This document shows, in pieces, positions 19,911 through 29,941 of a stretch of DNA of 34,093 nucleotides. Within the stretch, counting starts at the first letter, position 1; every line of letters begins with the position of its first letter. A model generated the notes under the pieces. The model saw nothing but the letters and a program-made list of their open reading frames with translations, had not been told where the DNA came from and did no database searches. Both the position numbers and the translations under genes were made by a program. Where the stretch lies: contig NZ_QLJH01000033.1 of assembly GCF_003951315.1 (NCBI RefSeq), positions 1 to 34,093 of the forward strand. The letters are read 5' to 3'. This DNA comes from Sphingomonas sp. S-NIH.Pt15_0812 (GTDB lineage: Bacteria; Pseudomonadota; Alphaproteobacteria; Sphingomonadales; Sphingomonadaceae).

Positions 19911-20263
19911 GCCAGCGGCACCAGCACCTCGCCCTCGATCCGGCGATAGAAGCAGGAGGGGGCACCGGTATGGCAGGCCGGGCCGGCCGCATCGGCGATC
20001 ACCCAAAGCGCATCCTGGTCGCAATCAACCCGCATCTCGACGACGTGCAGGACGTTGCCGGAGGTCTCGCCCTTCTTCCACAGGCGCTGGCGGCTGCGCG
20101 ACCAGAAGGTCGCCTCTCCGCTCGCCTGGGTGGCGGCGATCGCCTCCGCATTCATGTGCGCCACCATCAGCAACGCGCCCGCCCGGTCGGTGACGACGGC
20201 CGTCACCAGGCCATTGGCGTCGAAGGCCGGGTCGAAGCGAAGGGTGGAGTCTCTGTCGGTCAT
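19907..20263 (-). CDS. hisI: Phosphoribosyl-AMP cyclohydrolase HisI
   Basis: Zinc enzyme that opens the adenine ring of PR-AMP in histidine synthesis. Its 118 residues are the stand-alone form without the HisE domain. It has MNAEAI, the conserved [16 protein letters not shown], and metal ligands in DCDQDALW and [11 protein letters not shown]. No other his genes are in the window. It overlaps the lipoprotein gene by 4 bp. Confidence 0.96.
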   Translation of the reverse strand: MTDRDSTLRFDPAFDANGLVTAVVTDRAGALLMVAHMNAEAIAATQASGEATFWSRSRQRLWKKGETSGNVLHVVEMRVDCDQDALWVIADAAGPACHTGAPSCFYRRIEGEVLVPLA

Positions 20264-20322
20264 GCCGCCGCTCTACGGGGCGGGACGGGCGATGAGAAGA
20301 CTGCCCTATCCAACCGCGACGC

Positions 20323-20348
20323 TGTTCCCCGGCCTTTGCCGGGGAACA
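20323..20348. terminator. Perfect intergenic hairpin after the cupin gene
   Basis: An 11-bp stem, TGTTCCCCGGC with GCCGGGGAACA, around CTTT. It lies just beyond the cupin stop on the minus strand. There is no T-tract after it. It shares its sequence with the hairpins at 8733 and, in shorter form, 32127, so it may be a dispersed palindromic element acting as a terminator. Confidence 0.6.
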
Positions 20349-20362
20349 GGAAAGACTCGTCC

Positions 20363-20740
20363 TTAGTCCTCGCCTTCCTCCGCGGCCTCGGCATCCGCCT
20401 TGGTCTTGTGGTCGACGCCCGGCTCCTCGGCCGGCGGGGAGTAGACGCTGAACAGCTTGAGCGGCTCGTCACCCTTGTTGATGATGTTGTGCAGCGCGCC
20501 CTTCGGGATGACGATCAGATGGTTCGGCGTCACCTTGGTGGTCGAGCCATCGACCTTGGCCTGGCCCTCGCCGGCGACGAAGAAGGTGGTCTGGTCCGCG
20601 TCATGCGTTTCCTCGCCGATATCGTCGCCCGGCTCGATCGACATCAGGACGATCTGGCAATTCTCGTCGCGATACACTTCCTTCTGGAAGTGCGTGTTCT
20701 TGGTCGCCAACGCGACCATGTCCTTGTTGAAGATCGCCAT
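20363..20740 (-). CDS. Small cupin-domain protein
   Basis: A 125-residue single-domain cupin. The barrel region has EETHDADQTTFFVAGEGQAKVDG, then HLIVIPKGALHNIINKGDEPLKLFSVYSPP. The metal-site residues of motif 1 are partly replaced (only one His in the usual H-x-H), while motif 2 keeps its His. The C-terminal 25 residues are acidic and Lys-rich. Function cannot be assigned; such proteins are often sugar isomerases or small-molecule sensors. Confidence 0.87.
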   Translation of the reverse strand: MAIFNKDMVALATKNTHFQKEVYRDENCQIVLMSIEPGDDIGEETHDADQTTFFVAGEGQAKVDGSTTKVTPNHLIVIPKGALHNIINKGDEPLKLFSVYSPPAEEPGVDHKTKADAEAAEEGED

Positions 20741-20821
20741 TATGCCGTCCTTCCGCTATCTGGAATGGGAGCCGCCGCAACGGCCCGGCCACCAGCGGGG
20801 TTCCGGTCGGGTTGATGCCCG

Positions 20822-21253
20822 TCAAGGAAACAGGTCGACCACCTCGACCCCCTCGCCCACCGCCTCGACCAGCAGCCGGCGGTGGCAATGGCGGGGATCG
20901 CGTTCGTAGCAGAGCAAGGCCGAGGGGCGCTCCGCGGCCAGCGCCAGCATCTGCGCCGCCGCGGCCTGTGCCTCGGGCAGTTCGAGCTGGTCGTCATAGA
21001 CCTGGGTCAGCGTCGCGACATCGCCCTTCTTCGCCGCATCGCGCCCGCGCTTGGGCGTGCCGAGCGCCTTCAGATGGACGTAACCGATCCCCGCCTCCGC
21101 CAGCGAGGCGGCGAGCGGCGACTTGGAGAAGCCGGGCCGCCGCGACAGCGGCAACGCGCGGATGTCGATCACCTGCGTCACCCCGGCACGGGTCAGCGCG
21201 GCGATGAACTCCGCCATGGTCGTGGCTTCATAGCCGATCGTGTAGAGGATCAT
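20822..21253 (-). CDS. DUF488 family protein
   Basis: A 143-residue protein of DUF488: [36 protein letters not shown], and [18 protein letters not shown] with the conserved Cys/His cluster. The biochemical function is unknown. ATG 21253 is preferred; a GTG two codons upstream (21259) is possible. It is divergent from trmFO. Confidence 0.9.
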   Translation of the reverse strand: MILYTIGYEATTMAEFIAALTRAGVTQVIDIRALPLSRRPGFSKSPLAASLAEAGIGYVHLKALGTPKRGRDAAKKGDVATLTQVYDDQLELPEAQAAAAQMLALAAERPSALLCYERDPRHCHRRLLVEAVGEGVEVVDLFP

Positions 21254-21312
21254 GGCCACAAGCTGGCGATCCGGACCTGACTTGCCAAGTCGGGGCGGCT
21301 AGGGACGTCCCC

Positions 21313-22650
21313 ATGACCCATGACATCCATATCGTCGGCGGCGGCCTAGCCGGTTCGGAAGCCGCGTGGCAGCTTGCCGAGGCCGGTTTCAAGGTACGCC
21401 TGTCCGAAATGCGCGGATCGGGCGAGAAGACCCCGGCCCACCAGACCGAGGGCCTGGCCGAACTCGTCTGCTCCAACTCCTTCCGCTCGGACGATGCCGA
21501 GGCGAACGCGGTCGGCCTGCTCCACCAGGAGATGCGTACGCTCGGCTCGCTGATCCTGGCCCAGGCAGACCGGCACCGCGTTCCCGCCGGATCGGCGCTG
21601 GCGGTCGACCGCGACGGCTATTCGCAGGGCGTGACCGACGCGCTCGCCAACCATCCCAACGTCACGCTGGTGCGCGAGCGGGTGGATTCGCTGCCGGAGG
21701 GGCCGGCGATCCTGGCGACCGGCCCGCTCACCGCGCCCGCGCTGGCGGAGGCGATCGGCGGCGCGACCGGGGCGGAGGCGCTGGCCTTTTTCGATGCGCT
21801 GGCCCCCATCGTCTATCGCGACTCGATCGACATGGATGTGGCCTGGTTCGCCTCGCGCTGGGACAAGGGCGAGACCAAGGATTACATCAATTGCCCCCTG
21901 ACCAAGGAGGAATATCTCGCCTTCCACGCCGGTCTGATCGAGGGCGAGAAGACGCCGTTCAAGGAATGGGAAAAGGACACGCCCTATTTCGAGGGCTGCA
22001 TGCCGATCGAGGTGATGGCGGAGCGCGGCGTCGACACGCTGCGCTACGGCCCGATGAAGCCGGTCGGGCTGGACGATCCGCGGACCGGCCGCTGGCCCTA
22101 TGCGGTGGTGCAGCTGCGCCAGGACAATGCCCAGGGGTCGCTGTGGAACATCGTCGGCTTCCAGACCAAGCTGAAGCATAGCGAGCAGGTCCGCCTGTTC
22201 CGCACCATCCCCGGTCTGCAGAATGCCGAATTCGCCCGGCTGGGCGGCCTGCACCGCAACACCTTCATCAAGTCGCCCGAACTGCTCGACCCGACGCTCC
22301 GGCTGAAGAACCGGCCGAACCTGCGCTTCGCCGGGCAAATCACGGGGTGCGAGGGCTATATCGAAAGCGCCGCGGTCGGGCTGCTGGCGGGCCGCTTCGC
22401 CGCCGCCGAGCTGCGGGGCGAGACGCTGGCCCCGCCGCCGCCCGAGACGGCGCTGGGCGCGCTGCTGGGCCATATCACCGGCGCGGCGACCGCCGAGACC
22501 TATCAGCCGATGAACGTCAATTTCGGCCTGTTCCCGCCCATTCCCGGCCGGACCAAGAAGGCGGATCGCAAGCGCATGTATACCGACCGGGGCCGCACGG
22601 CGCTGGCGGAATGGCTCAACTCTCCTCCTCCGGCGATGCCGGCGGCCTGA
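21313..22650 (+). CDS. trmFO: tRNA U54 methyltransferase TrmFO (folate/FAD dependent)
   Basis: Makes ribothymidine at tRNA position 54 using methylenetetrahydrofolate and FADH2. Its 445 residues are normal. The FAD-binding [17 protein letters not shown] is at about 8-24, followed by [13 protein letters not shown] and [15 protein letters not shown]. The last 35 bp overlap the 3' end of the convergent EF-hand gene. Confidence 0.96.
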   Translation: MTHDIHIVGGGLAGSEAAWQLAEAGFKVRLSEMRGSGEKTPAHQTEGLAELVCSNSFRSDDAEANAVGLLHQEMRTLGSLILAQADRHRVPAGSALAVDRDGYSQGVTDALANHPNVTLVRERVDSLPEGPAILATGPLTAPALAEAIGGATGAEALAFFDALAPIVYRDSIDMDVAWFASRWDKGETKDYINCPLTKEEYLAFHAGLIEGEKTPFKEWEKDTPYFEGCMPIEVMAERGVDTLRYGPMKPVGLDDPRTGRWPYAVVQLRQDNAQGSLWNIVGFQTKLKHSEQVRLFRTIPGLQNAEFARLGGLHRNTFIKSPELLDPTLRLKNRPNLRFAGQITGCEGYIESAAVGLLAGRFAAAELRGETLAPPPPETALGALLGHITGAATAETYQPMNVNFGLFPPIPGRTKKADRKRMYTDRGRTALAEWLNSPPPAMPAA

Positions 22651-23107
22651 CTCCGGCATCCGACGCGGGCGGGCAATGCGCCGTCCGCGTCGGCTTGCGC
22701 TTGACCGCGGTGGTGGCGAACTCCGCCCGGTCCATCGCATGGGAATGATCGCGGTCGGCGGCGGCGAATTTGGTCGTCGCCTTCACCGCCCATTCGTCGA
22801 AGGACAGGCGGCCGTCACCATCCCTGTCCAGCTTGGCGAAGGCCTTGCGCCGCTGCGCCAGATATTCGTCGCGCGTGACCTGCCCGTCGCGATCCTTGTC
22901 ATAGCGGTCGAAGCGTTTCTCCTCGCGTGTCCTGGTGCTCGCTTCCGGCAGGCTGTCGGGCAGGTCGGAGGCGGCGGCCTGCCCCGCCACGGCCGGACGC
23001 GATGGCAGGCCGGCACTGGCGGGCGTCGAGGGCGATCGCCACAGCATGGCACCGCCCAGCAGCGCCGCCAGTCCCGCTCCACCGCCCGCCGCATATCGCC
23101 ACAGCAT
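22616..23107 (-). CDS. EF-hand calcium-binding membrane or exported protein
   Basis: A 163-residue protein with an N-terminal hydrophobic segment (about 6-22) that is a signal or anchor, then an Ala/Ser/Pro-rich linker, then EF-hand loops [24 protein letters not shown] and a degenerate [12 protein letters not shown]. It is probably periplasmic; calcium binding by the first two loops is likely. ATG 23107 is chosen for the GGGGGAG ribosome site about 8 bases upstream; a start at 23155 would lack this. It lies 70 bp after the NDUFAF6-like gene and its 3' end overlaps trmFO by 35 bp, tail to tail. Confidence 0.86.
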   Translation of the reverse strand: MLWRYAAGGGAGLAALLGGAMLWRSPSTPASAGLPSRPAVAGQAAASDLPDSLPEASTRTREEKRFDRYDKDRDGQVTRDEYLAQRRKAFAKLDRDGDGRLSFDEWAVKATTKFAAADRDHSHAMDRAEFATTAVKRKPTRTAHCPPASDAGVRPPASPEEES

Positions 23108-23177
23108 CACCCGTCTCCCCCAAGCCTTCGACGAGGCTAAGACGGCGGTCGACAACTTACAACCTGGATCAGCTTTT

Positions 23178-23855
23178 CTACCGGCCGGTCAGCCGATGCC
23201 GGAGCAGTCGCCACGTCCGCCGGGGTGATCCGGCGGCAATCGGCGGCGCGGCGAGATCGAAGCGCGCGAGCAGGACGAGCGCCCCCAGCGGCCGCGACGG
23301 GGCCGGCCAGCGTCGCTGCATCGCCCCGTCCAGTCGGACCGTTGCCAGCGCCGTCGCCCGCGCGGCCGTCGCGGCATCGGACAGATGCGTCGCCAGATCG
23401 GCCAGGGCCCAGCCCTGCCCCGCCGCCACCGGGATCGTGTCGTCACCCAAGAGGTGTGCCGCCGCGGCGAACAGCCGCTCGCCGCGTTCGACCGCCACCC
23501 GCTCCAGCGCGTCATTGTCCAGCGCCGCCCCGTCGAGCAGCACGTCCCAGCCATCGACCAGCCCGGCCAGCATCGCGCCGGTCACGCCATGCGGCAGCAC
23601 CGTCTCCGCCAGCGCCGCGAGCACCGGCTCGGCCGGTGGCGGGCGGGTATCGAGCGCCGCTAGCGCTTCGTACCACCAGGTCAGCCGCATCTGCCCGACC
23701 ATCGGCTCGCGCGTGCCGCGCAGGATCGATGCGAGTCGGGCATCGAGCGCGAACAGCGCCTCCAGCCCGGCGCGCCGCTCGCGCGGGGCATAGCTGAACG
23801 CGAGGTTGCGCTCCGCGACCGCCGCCTCCTCGGCATGGGATAAGTTCTTAACCAT
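23178..23855 (-). CDS. Squalene/phytoene synthase-family protein, NDUFAF6-like
   Basis: A 225-residue member of the trans-isoprenyl diphosphate synthase fold, short compared with true squalene or phytoene synthases (about 280-350). The MRLTWWYEALAAL block matches the NDUFAF6 branch, a complex I assembly factor in mitochondria. I do not see the paired Asp-rich DxxxD motifs needed for diphosphate chemistry, which favours a non-catalytic role. ATG 23855 gives the expected start before ERNLAFSYAP. Divergent from the TadG-like gene. Confidence 0.82.
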   Translation of the reverse strand: MVKNLSHAEEAAVAERNLAFSYAPRERRAGLEALFALDARLASILRGTREPMVGQMRLTWWYEALAALDTRPPPAEPVLAALAETVLPHGVTGAMLAGLVDGWDVLLDGAALDNDALERVAVERGERLFAAAAHLLGDDTIPVAAGQGWALADLATHLSDAATAARATALATVRLDGAMQRRWPAPSRPLGALVLLARFDLAAPPIAAGSPRRTWRLLRHRLTGR

Positions 23856-23921
23856 CTGACTGCAAAAGGCTTCTTTCTCACCGGGCAGTGTGTCCGGGTA
23901 TCTAGCCGAAGTCGAGGCACA

Positions 23922-25796
23922 ATGCGATTGGTGCGAAGGATCCGGGATGGTTGGGCCGGTCGCGGCCCCGGCGTGATGCGTCGCATAGCGCGCGACGTGG
24001 CCGGCAATACGCTGGCGATCATGGCGATCGCGCTGATCCCGCTGACCGCCATGGCGGGCGCGGGCGTCGACACCGCGCGCCTCTATGTGGTCAAGGCACG
24101 GCTCCAGCAGGCGTGCGACGCGGGGGCGCTGGCCGGGCGCAAGTTCATGCTCGATTCCGGCGGCAGCGCGCTGGATGCGACCGCGACGAAACAGGCGCAA
24201 CAGTTCTTCGCCAACAATTTCACCACCGGCTACATGCAGTCGGGCACGCCGAAATTCACGCCGACCAAGACCGCCGACAACCAGGTCGCCGGCACCGCTA
24301 CCGTCACCGTGCCGATGACGATCTCGAAGATGGTGGCGGCCAGCGACGTGACGCTGACCGTGACGTGCGAGGCGCGCTACGACGTGGCGGACGCGGACGT
24401 CATGTTCGTGCTCGACACCACCGGCTCGATGGCCTGCACCACGTCGGACGGCACCGCCGGATGCAGCCAGCCGGTCGACAGCTACACGACCAACGGCAAC
24501 ACCGCCTACAGCGTGCGCGAGAAGAACGGATCGAAGCTGTCGGGTCTACGCTCGGCGGTGCTCAGCTTCTACGACACGCTCGCCGACAATATCGATCCCA
24601 GCACGAACGTGCGCTACGGCTTCATCACCTATTCCTCGACAGTAAATGTCGGGACTGCAGTCCGGGCGGTGGCTCCTGATGCATTCGTGACGAGTTGGAA
24701 ATACAATAGTCGCCGCTTAAACGGTGACAATTATCTTAGCAAATCGACATATTATCGGTACGACTTAAATTCTCGAGGGTGCAGTGCCCTTGATGGGACA
24801 CGCTCGCCCGCTACCGGCTATACCACTCAAGGTGCCGCGTCGACCTTCGAGACCGTCTATCAAGGCAATTGCCAAGTCACCGAGACAAAATATGGTCCAC
24901 TTTGGCTATACGATTTGATCCCCCTTGATGTCTCACAATATGTCGCAGGCGGGTCCGTTCTTGATCCCAGCAAGATTACCGGAGCAAGATCGACCTGGCA
25001 GGGCTGTATCGAGGAACGAAAGACCAATGATGCCACGAGCTTCGACATCAACAATCTGCCACCCGATCTCGACCCCGACTTGATGCCAACTGACGACGAT
25101 TCGAAGTGGCGGCCGCTTTGGCCTGACGTTTTCTATTATCGTCCCAACCGTACCAGCATCAACAATGGCGGTAGCTCGGGCAGCCCCGTCAATGGCGACA
25201 CGACCAACACGTCACAGTATGGCAACTATACCAATATGTTGATGTACAACAATATTGCCTTAGGTTATGTGTCATGCGGGAAGGCGGCACAACGCTTGAC
25301 GAAAATGTCCCGAGACGATGTTGCTGCCTATGTCAACGCCAACGACTTTCGCGCACAGGGCGGAACCTATCATGACGTCGGTATGATCTGGGGTACGCGG
25401 ATGCTGTCACCAAACGGTATCTTCAAAGGCGACACCGCTACTTGGCCCGGCCGAAACGAACCCAATCGGTACATCGTCTTCATGACCGATGGCGACATGT
25501 CTCCTAACGCCAACGTGTACGGCGCGTATGGCACCGAACGCTATGACATGCGCGTCAGCGGCAATTCACCCGGCAATGATCTGGACAACCACAATGCCCG
25601 GTTCCTGGCCGAATGCGCCGCCGCCAAGGCCCGCAACATCACCGTGTTCGTGGTCGGCTTCGGCCAGTCGCTGACGCAGCAGCTCACCCAGTGCGCGTCA
25701 CCCGGCAAGGCCTATTATGCCAGCGACAATGCCTCGCTCCAGACGGCGTTCAAGACGATCGCCAATCAGGTCGCGATGCTGCGCGTCTCGAAATGA
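23922..25796 (+). CDS. TadG-like pilus assembly protein with vWA domain
   Basis: A 624-residue protein. Residues about 27-50 form a TadE/G-type membrane segment (GNTLAIMAIALIPLTAMAG). From about 160 there is a von Willebrand A domain: MIDAS start DTTGSM (D165), later MTDGD (about residue 520), and a final FVVGFGQ strand. In Tad systems such proteins anchor or assemble Flp pili across the periplasm. The middle of the gene, about 24640-25560, has clearly lower GC and different codon use, yet stays in frame and encodes Tyr/Asn/Ser-rich sequence inserted in the vWA fold. ATG 23922 has GAGG just upstream. The stop overlaps the next start (ATGA). Confidence 0.9.
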   Translation: MRLVRRIRDGWAGRGPGVMRRIARDVAGNTLAIMAIALIPLTAMAGAGVDTARLYVVKARLQQACDAGALAGRKFMLDSGGSALDATATKQAQQFFANNFTTGYMQSGTPKFTPTKTADNQVAGTATVTVPMTISKMVAASDVTLTVTCEARYDVADADVMFVLDTTGSMACTTSDGTAGCSQPVDSYTTNGNTAYSVREKNGSKLSGLRSAVLSFYDTLADNIDPSTNVRYGFITYSSTVNVGTAVRAVAPDAFVTSWKYNSRRLNGDNYLSKSTYYRYDLNSRGCSALDGTRSPATGYTTQGAASTFETVYQGNCQVTETKYGPLWLYDLIPLDVSQYVAGGSVLDPSKITGARSTWQGCIEERKTNDATSFDINNLPPDLDPDLMPTDDDSKWRPLWPDVFYYRPNRTSINNGGSSGSPVNGDTTNTSQYGNYTNMLMYNNIALGYVSCGKAAQRLTKMSRDDVAAYVNANDFRAQGGTYHDVGMIWGTRMLSPNGIFKGDTATWPGRNEPNRYIVFMTDGDMSPNANVYGAYGTERYDMRVSGNSPGNDLDNHNARFLAECAAAKARNITVFVVGFGQSLTQQLTQCASPGKAYYASDNASLQTAFKTIANQVAMLRVSK

Positions 25797-26428
25797 CCCA
25801 CGCTCCCCTTCGACGGCTGGCCGGCGACCGGCGCGGCAATACGGTGATCGAGTTCGCGATCGTCGCGCCGGTGATGATCGCGCTGATCATGGGCCTGCTC
25901 GACCTGGGGTTCCAGATCTATGCCCAGTCGGTGCTGGACGGCGCGGTGCAGAAGGCGGCGCGCGACTCGGCCCTCCAGGGCGGCGCACAGAGCACGGGCA
26001 CGATCGACGCCCGCGTGCTGTCGATGCTGACGCCGCTGATCGGATCGCCGCAGCCCTCCTGCGCCGTAACGCTGCCGAGTACGCGCGTCCCCGCCACCTG
26101 GTGCGTGACCCGCAAGAACTACGACAATTTCGCCGCCATCAAGCCGGAGCCCTTTTCCGACACCAACGGCAACGGCCTCCGCGATCCGGGCGAATGCTTC
26201 CAGGACGTGAACGGCAATTTCGCCTGGGACGCCGATCCGGGCAGCGCGGGCCAGGGCGGCGCGAACGATGTGACGCTCTATACCTTCTCGGTCACCTATC
26301 CCCGGCTGTTCCCGATCGCGGCGATGATCGGCTGGCCGTCGATGCTGCGCATGACCTCCACCACCATCCTCAAGAACCAGCCCTACGCCTCGCAGGCGAC
26401 CACCGAGCCCAAGACGATATGCACCTGA
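25793..26428 (+). CDS. TadE-like pseudopilin with Ca-binding-like loops
   Basis: A 211-residue protein with the TadE signature RRGNTVIEFAIVAPVMIALIMGLLDLG (Glu five residues into the hydrophobic stretch). The exposed part contains DTNGNGLRDPGE (from residue 123) and DVNGNFAWDADPG (from residue 138), which look like EF-hand or thrombospondin-type calcium loops. Two Cys pairs may form disulfides. ATG 25793 overlaps the tadG stop by 4 bp, and its end overlaps the next gene by 10 bp. Confidence 0.88.
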   Translation: MTHAPLRRLAGDRRGNTVIEFAIVAPVMIALIMGLLDLGFQIYAQSVLDGAVQKAARDSALQGGAQSTGTIDARVLSMLTPLIGSPQPSCAVTLPSTRVPATWCVTRKNYDNFAAIKPEPFSDTNGNGLRDPGECFQDVNGNFAWDADPGSAGQGGANDVTLYTFSVTYPRLFPIAAMIGWPSMLRMTSTTILKNQPYASQATTEPKTICT

Positions 26429-27120
26429 CCCGCCCCTTCCGATCCCTGGCCGGCGATACCCATGGGCTGGCGCTGATGGAGTTCGCGCTGGCGCTGCCGC
26501 TCGTGCTCGGCGTCGGCCTGTACGGCGTCGAGACCGCCAATCTGGCGTTGATGAACCTTCGCCTGAGCCAGGTCGCGACCAACCTGTCGGACAATGCCTC
26601 GCGCGTCGGGCTCAACAACAATCTGTCCAACCAGCAGTTGCGCGAGGTCGACATCAACGACGTGCTGATCGCCGCGCGTCTACAGGGCGCCGCCTGGGAC
26701 CTGACGACGCGCGGCCGGATCACCGTCACCAGCTTGGAGGCGGACGGCGCCGGCAACCAGAAGATCCACTGGCAACGCTGTCTCGGCATGCGCTCGGGCG
26801 CCGACTATGCCTCGCATTACGGCACGACCAGCACGACCGCCGGCACCGACACCAACAGCGCCAATGCCGGCACCCCCGCGCCCGGCGGCATGGGTCCGAC
26901 CGGCGCGAAGGTCACCGCCCCGCCCAATTCGGGTGTGATGTTCGTCGAGATCAACTATGACTATAAGCCAGTCGTCAGCGCCAAATGGCTGCCGAACGGA
27001 TCGACCCGCCTGACCTATACCGCCGCCTATATCGTCCGCGACCGCCGGGACTTCGCGCAGATCTACAACCCCGCGCCGGCCGTGCAGCGCATGACCTGCG
27101 ACCGCTTCACCGCCAGCTGA
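26419..27120 (+). CDS. Second TadE/TadG-like protein
   Basis: A 233-residue protein with one N-terminal membrane segment (LALMEFALALPLVLGVGLYG) preceded by a TadE-like start. The exposed part has a low-complexity Gly/Thr/Ala stretch (about 130-165) and then VMFVEINYDYKPVVSAKW, a minor-pilin-like strand region. It overlaps the preceding gene by 10 bp, so all three genes are coupled. No TadA ATPase, secretin, prepilin or prepilin peptidase gene is in the window. Confidence 0.85.
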   Translation: MHLTRPFRSLAGDTHGLALMEFALALPLVLGVGLYGVETANLALMNLRLSQVATNLSDNASRVGLNNNLSNQQLREVDINDVLIAARLQGAAWDLTTRGRITVTSLEADGAGNQKIHWQRCLGMRSGADYASHYGTTSTTAGTDTNSANAGTPAPGGMGPTGAKVTAPPNSGVMFVEINYDYKPVVSAKWLPNGSTRLTYTAAYIVRDRRDFAQIYNPAPAVQRMTCDRFTAS

Positions 27121-27130
27121 CCGCATGAAA

Positions 27131-27166
27131 AAAGGGGCGCTCGCCAGCCGGCAAGCGCCCCCTTCT
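27131..27166. terminator. Bidirectional rho-independent terminator, tad genes / ahcY
   Basis: GGGGCGCT (27134-27141) pairs with AGCGCCCC (27154-27161), with a 3-bp inner stem. On the minus strand it is followed by six Ts, an excellent terminator for ahcY; on the plus strand it is followed by CCTTCT. Confidence 0.9.
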
Positions 27167-27185
27167 CGATCACGAATCGCGTGGA

Positions 27186-28619
<1,434 letters not shown>

Positions 28620-28682
28620 GGGTGTTGCTCCTGAAACTCGGATGATGCCCACGGCCTTAGAGGCTTGCCGTCACCGGATCAA

Positions 28683-28702
28683 ATATAAAGATATCTTTAT
28701 AT
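28683..28702 (-). promoter_or_regulatory. Perfect 20-bp palindrome, probable SahR/ArsR-type operator for ahcY
   Basis: ATATAAAGATATCTTTATAT is a perfect palindrome, AT-only except for one GC pair in each arm, in otherwise GC-rich DNA. It lies between yqgE and ahcY, 63 bases before the ahcY GTG. AT-rich palindromes of this type are the sites of ArsR-family SahR regulators of SAH and methionine recycling; this identity is inferred, as no regulator gene is in the window. Confidence 0.72.
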
Positions 28703-28728
28703 CTCGACCGCCGAGGCGGAAAGCCGCG

Positions 28729-29289
28729 TCAGGCATGGCCCGCCCCCGCCACCAGCAGGCGCGGATCGATCCCCGCCCCCTCATAGCCCCTGGCCCAGCG
28801 GTCGGCGGCGGGGGTGGACCAGATCAGCTCCGGATCGCCCGGCGCGGTGAACCAGCCGGCGCTGGTCAGCTCCTCATCCAGCTGCCCCGCGCTCCAGCCG
28901 GCATAGCCGAGCGCGCAGACCCAATGGGCCGGCCCCGTCCCCTCGGCGATGGCGCGCAGTATGTCGATCGTGCTCGACAAGCGCCAGCGGCCGGCGACGT
29001 CGACCGTGTCCTGCCCGGTCCAGTCGGCGCTGTGGATGACGAAGCCGCGCCGGATCTCGACCGGCCCGCCGAAATGCACCGGCGCATCGGGCGCCTGCCC
29101 CACGGGGATGTCGAGCTGTTCGAGCACCGCGTGGAAGCCGATGCCGCCCACCACCGCGCCCAGGCCGATGCCGATCGCACCGTTTTCGTCATGGCTGCAC
29201 AGCGCGATGACCGCCTTGTCGAAACGGGGATCGCCCATCCCCGGCATGGCCAGCAGGAACTGCCCGGCGAGATATTCCGCTTCCTTCAC
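28729..29289 (-). CDS. yqgE: YqgE/AlgH family protein (UPF0301)
   Basis: A 186-residue protein: YLAGQFLLAMPGMGDPRFDKAVIALCSHDENGAIGI, then VHFGGPVE and LGYAGWSAGQLDEEL, all diagnostic of UPF0301. The molecular role is unknown; AlgH was named from alginate regulation in Pseudomonas. The start is GTG 29289 with AGGA seven bases upstream. It is upstream of ahcY on the same strand but separated by the operator palindrome. Confidence 0.95.
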   Translation of the reverse strand: MKEAEYLAGQFLLAMPGMGDPRFDKAVIALCSHDENGAIGIGLGAVVGGIGFHAVLEQLDIPVGQAPDAPVHFGGPVEIRRGFVIHSADWTGQDTVDVAGRWRLSSTIDILRAIAEGTGPAHWVCALGYAGWSAGQLDEELTSAGWFTAPGDPELIWSTPAADRWARGYEGAGIDPRLLVAGAGHA

Positions 29290-29402
29290 GCGACCGTCCT
29301 AGCCGCCCGTTACCGTACCCGCCACGGGGGAATGCGACGGGACGGCTTGAAATCCCGGTCACGGTGATCGAAGGGCTGGAGGAACCACAAGGAACACGCC
29401 GT

Positions 29403-29882
29403 ATGACCATCGCCATTGGAGATCGCCTGCCCGAAGCCACCCTGGTCAAGGTGACGGCGGACGGGCCGGACCGGGTTTCCACCACCGACTATTTCGCCGG
29501 CCGCAAGATCGCGCTGTTCGCGGTGCCCGGCGCCTTCACCCCGACCTGCTCCGCCAAGCACCTGCCCGGCTTCGCCGCCAAGGTGCAGGCGTTCCGCGAC
29601 AAGCTGGTCGACGAGATCGCCTGCACCTCCGTCAACGACGCCTTCGTGCTGGGTGCCTGGGCCAAGGCCAATGACGTGCAGGGCGTGACGATGCTGGCGG
29701 ACGGCAATGGCGATTTCGCCAAGGCGATCGGCCTGTCGATGGACGGCTCCGCCTTCGGCATGGGCCTGCGCAGCCAGCGTTATTCGATGCTGATCGAGGA
29801 TGGCGTGGTGACGCGGCTGAACGTCGAGGAACCCGGCGAGTTCAAGGTCAGCAGCGCCGAGCATCTGCTCGACCTGATCTGA
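29403..29882 (+). CDS. Peroxiredoxin, Prx5/PrxII type
   Basis: A 159-residue thiol peroxidase that reduces hydroperoxides using glutaredoxin or thioredoxin. The peroxidatic Cys is C49 in PGAFTPTCS; a second Cys is C74 in EIACTSVNDAFV, typical of the PrxII/Prx5 group. The ATG 29403 is preceded by AAGGA about 9 bases upstream. It stands alone, divergent from yqgE. The glutaredoxin gene at 6649-6906 could supply electrons. Confidence 0.95.
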   Translation: MTIAIGDRLPEATLVKVTADGPDRVSTTDYFAGRKIALFAVPGAFTPTCSAKHLPGFAAKVQAFRDKLVDEIACTSVNDAFVLGAWAKANDVQGVTMLADGNGDFAKAIGLSMDGSAFGMGLRSQRYSMLIEDGVVTRLNVEEPGEFKVSSAEHLLDLI

Positions 29883-29892
29883 GCGGCGACGA

Positions 29893-29922
29893 CGCACCGG
29901 CCTCCCGCAGGACGCCGGTGCG
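29893..29922. terminator. Hairpin between convergent peroxiredoxin and DUF2218 genes
   Basis: A 9-bp stem CGCACCGGC with GCCGGTGCG around a 12-base loop, about 10 bases after the peroxiredoxin stop. There is no T-tract. Confidence 0.55.
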
Positions 29923-29941
29923 GATCGGCGGGCGAAGCGCC

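Noticed and set aside
23922..25796. Frameshift or chimeric assembly within the TadG-like gene because of the composition change
   Set aside because: The frame is continuous through both composition boundaries and the vWA motifs flank the block in the correct order.
28620..28682. Possible SAH or SAM riboswitch in the ahcY leader
   Set aside because: The 63-base leader has only a 4-bp stem and no conserved riboswitch core that I can identify; the palindrome upstream explains regulation better.
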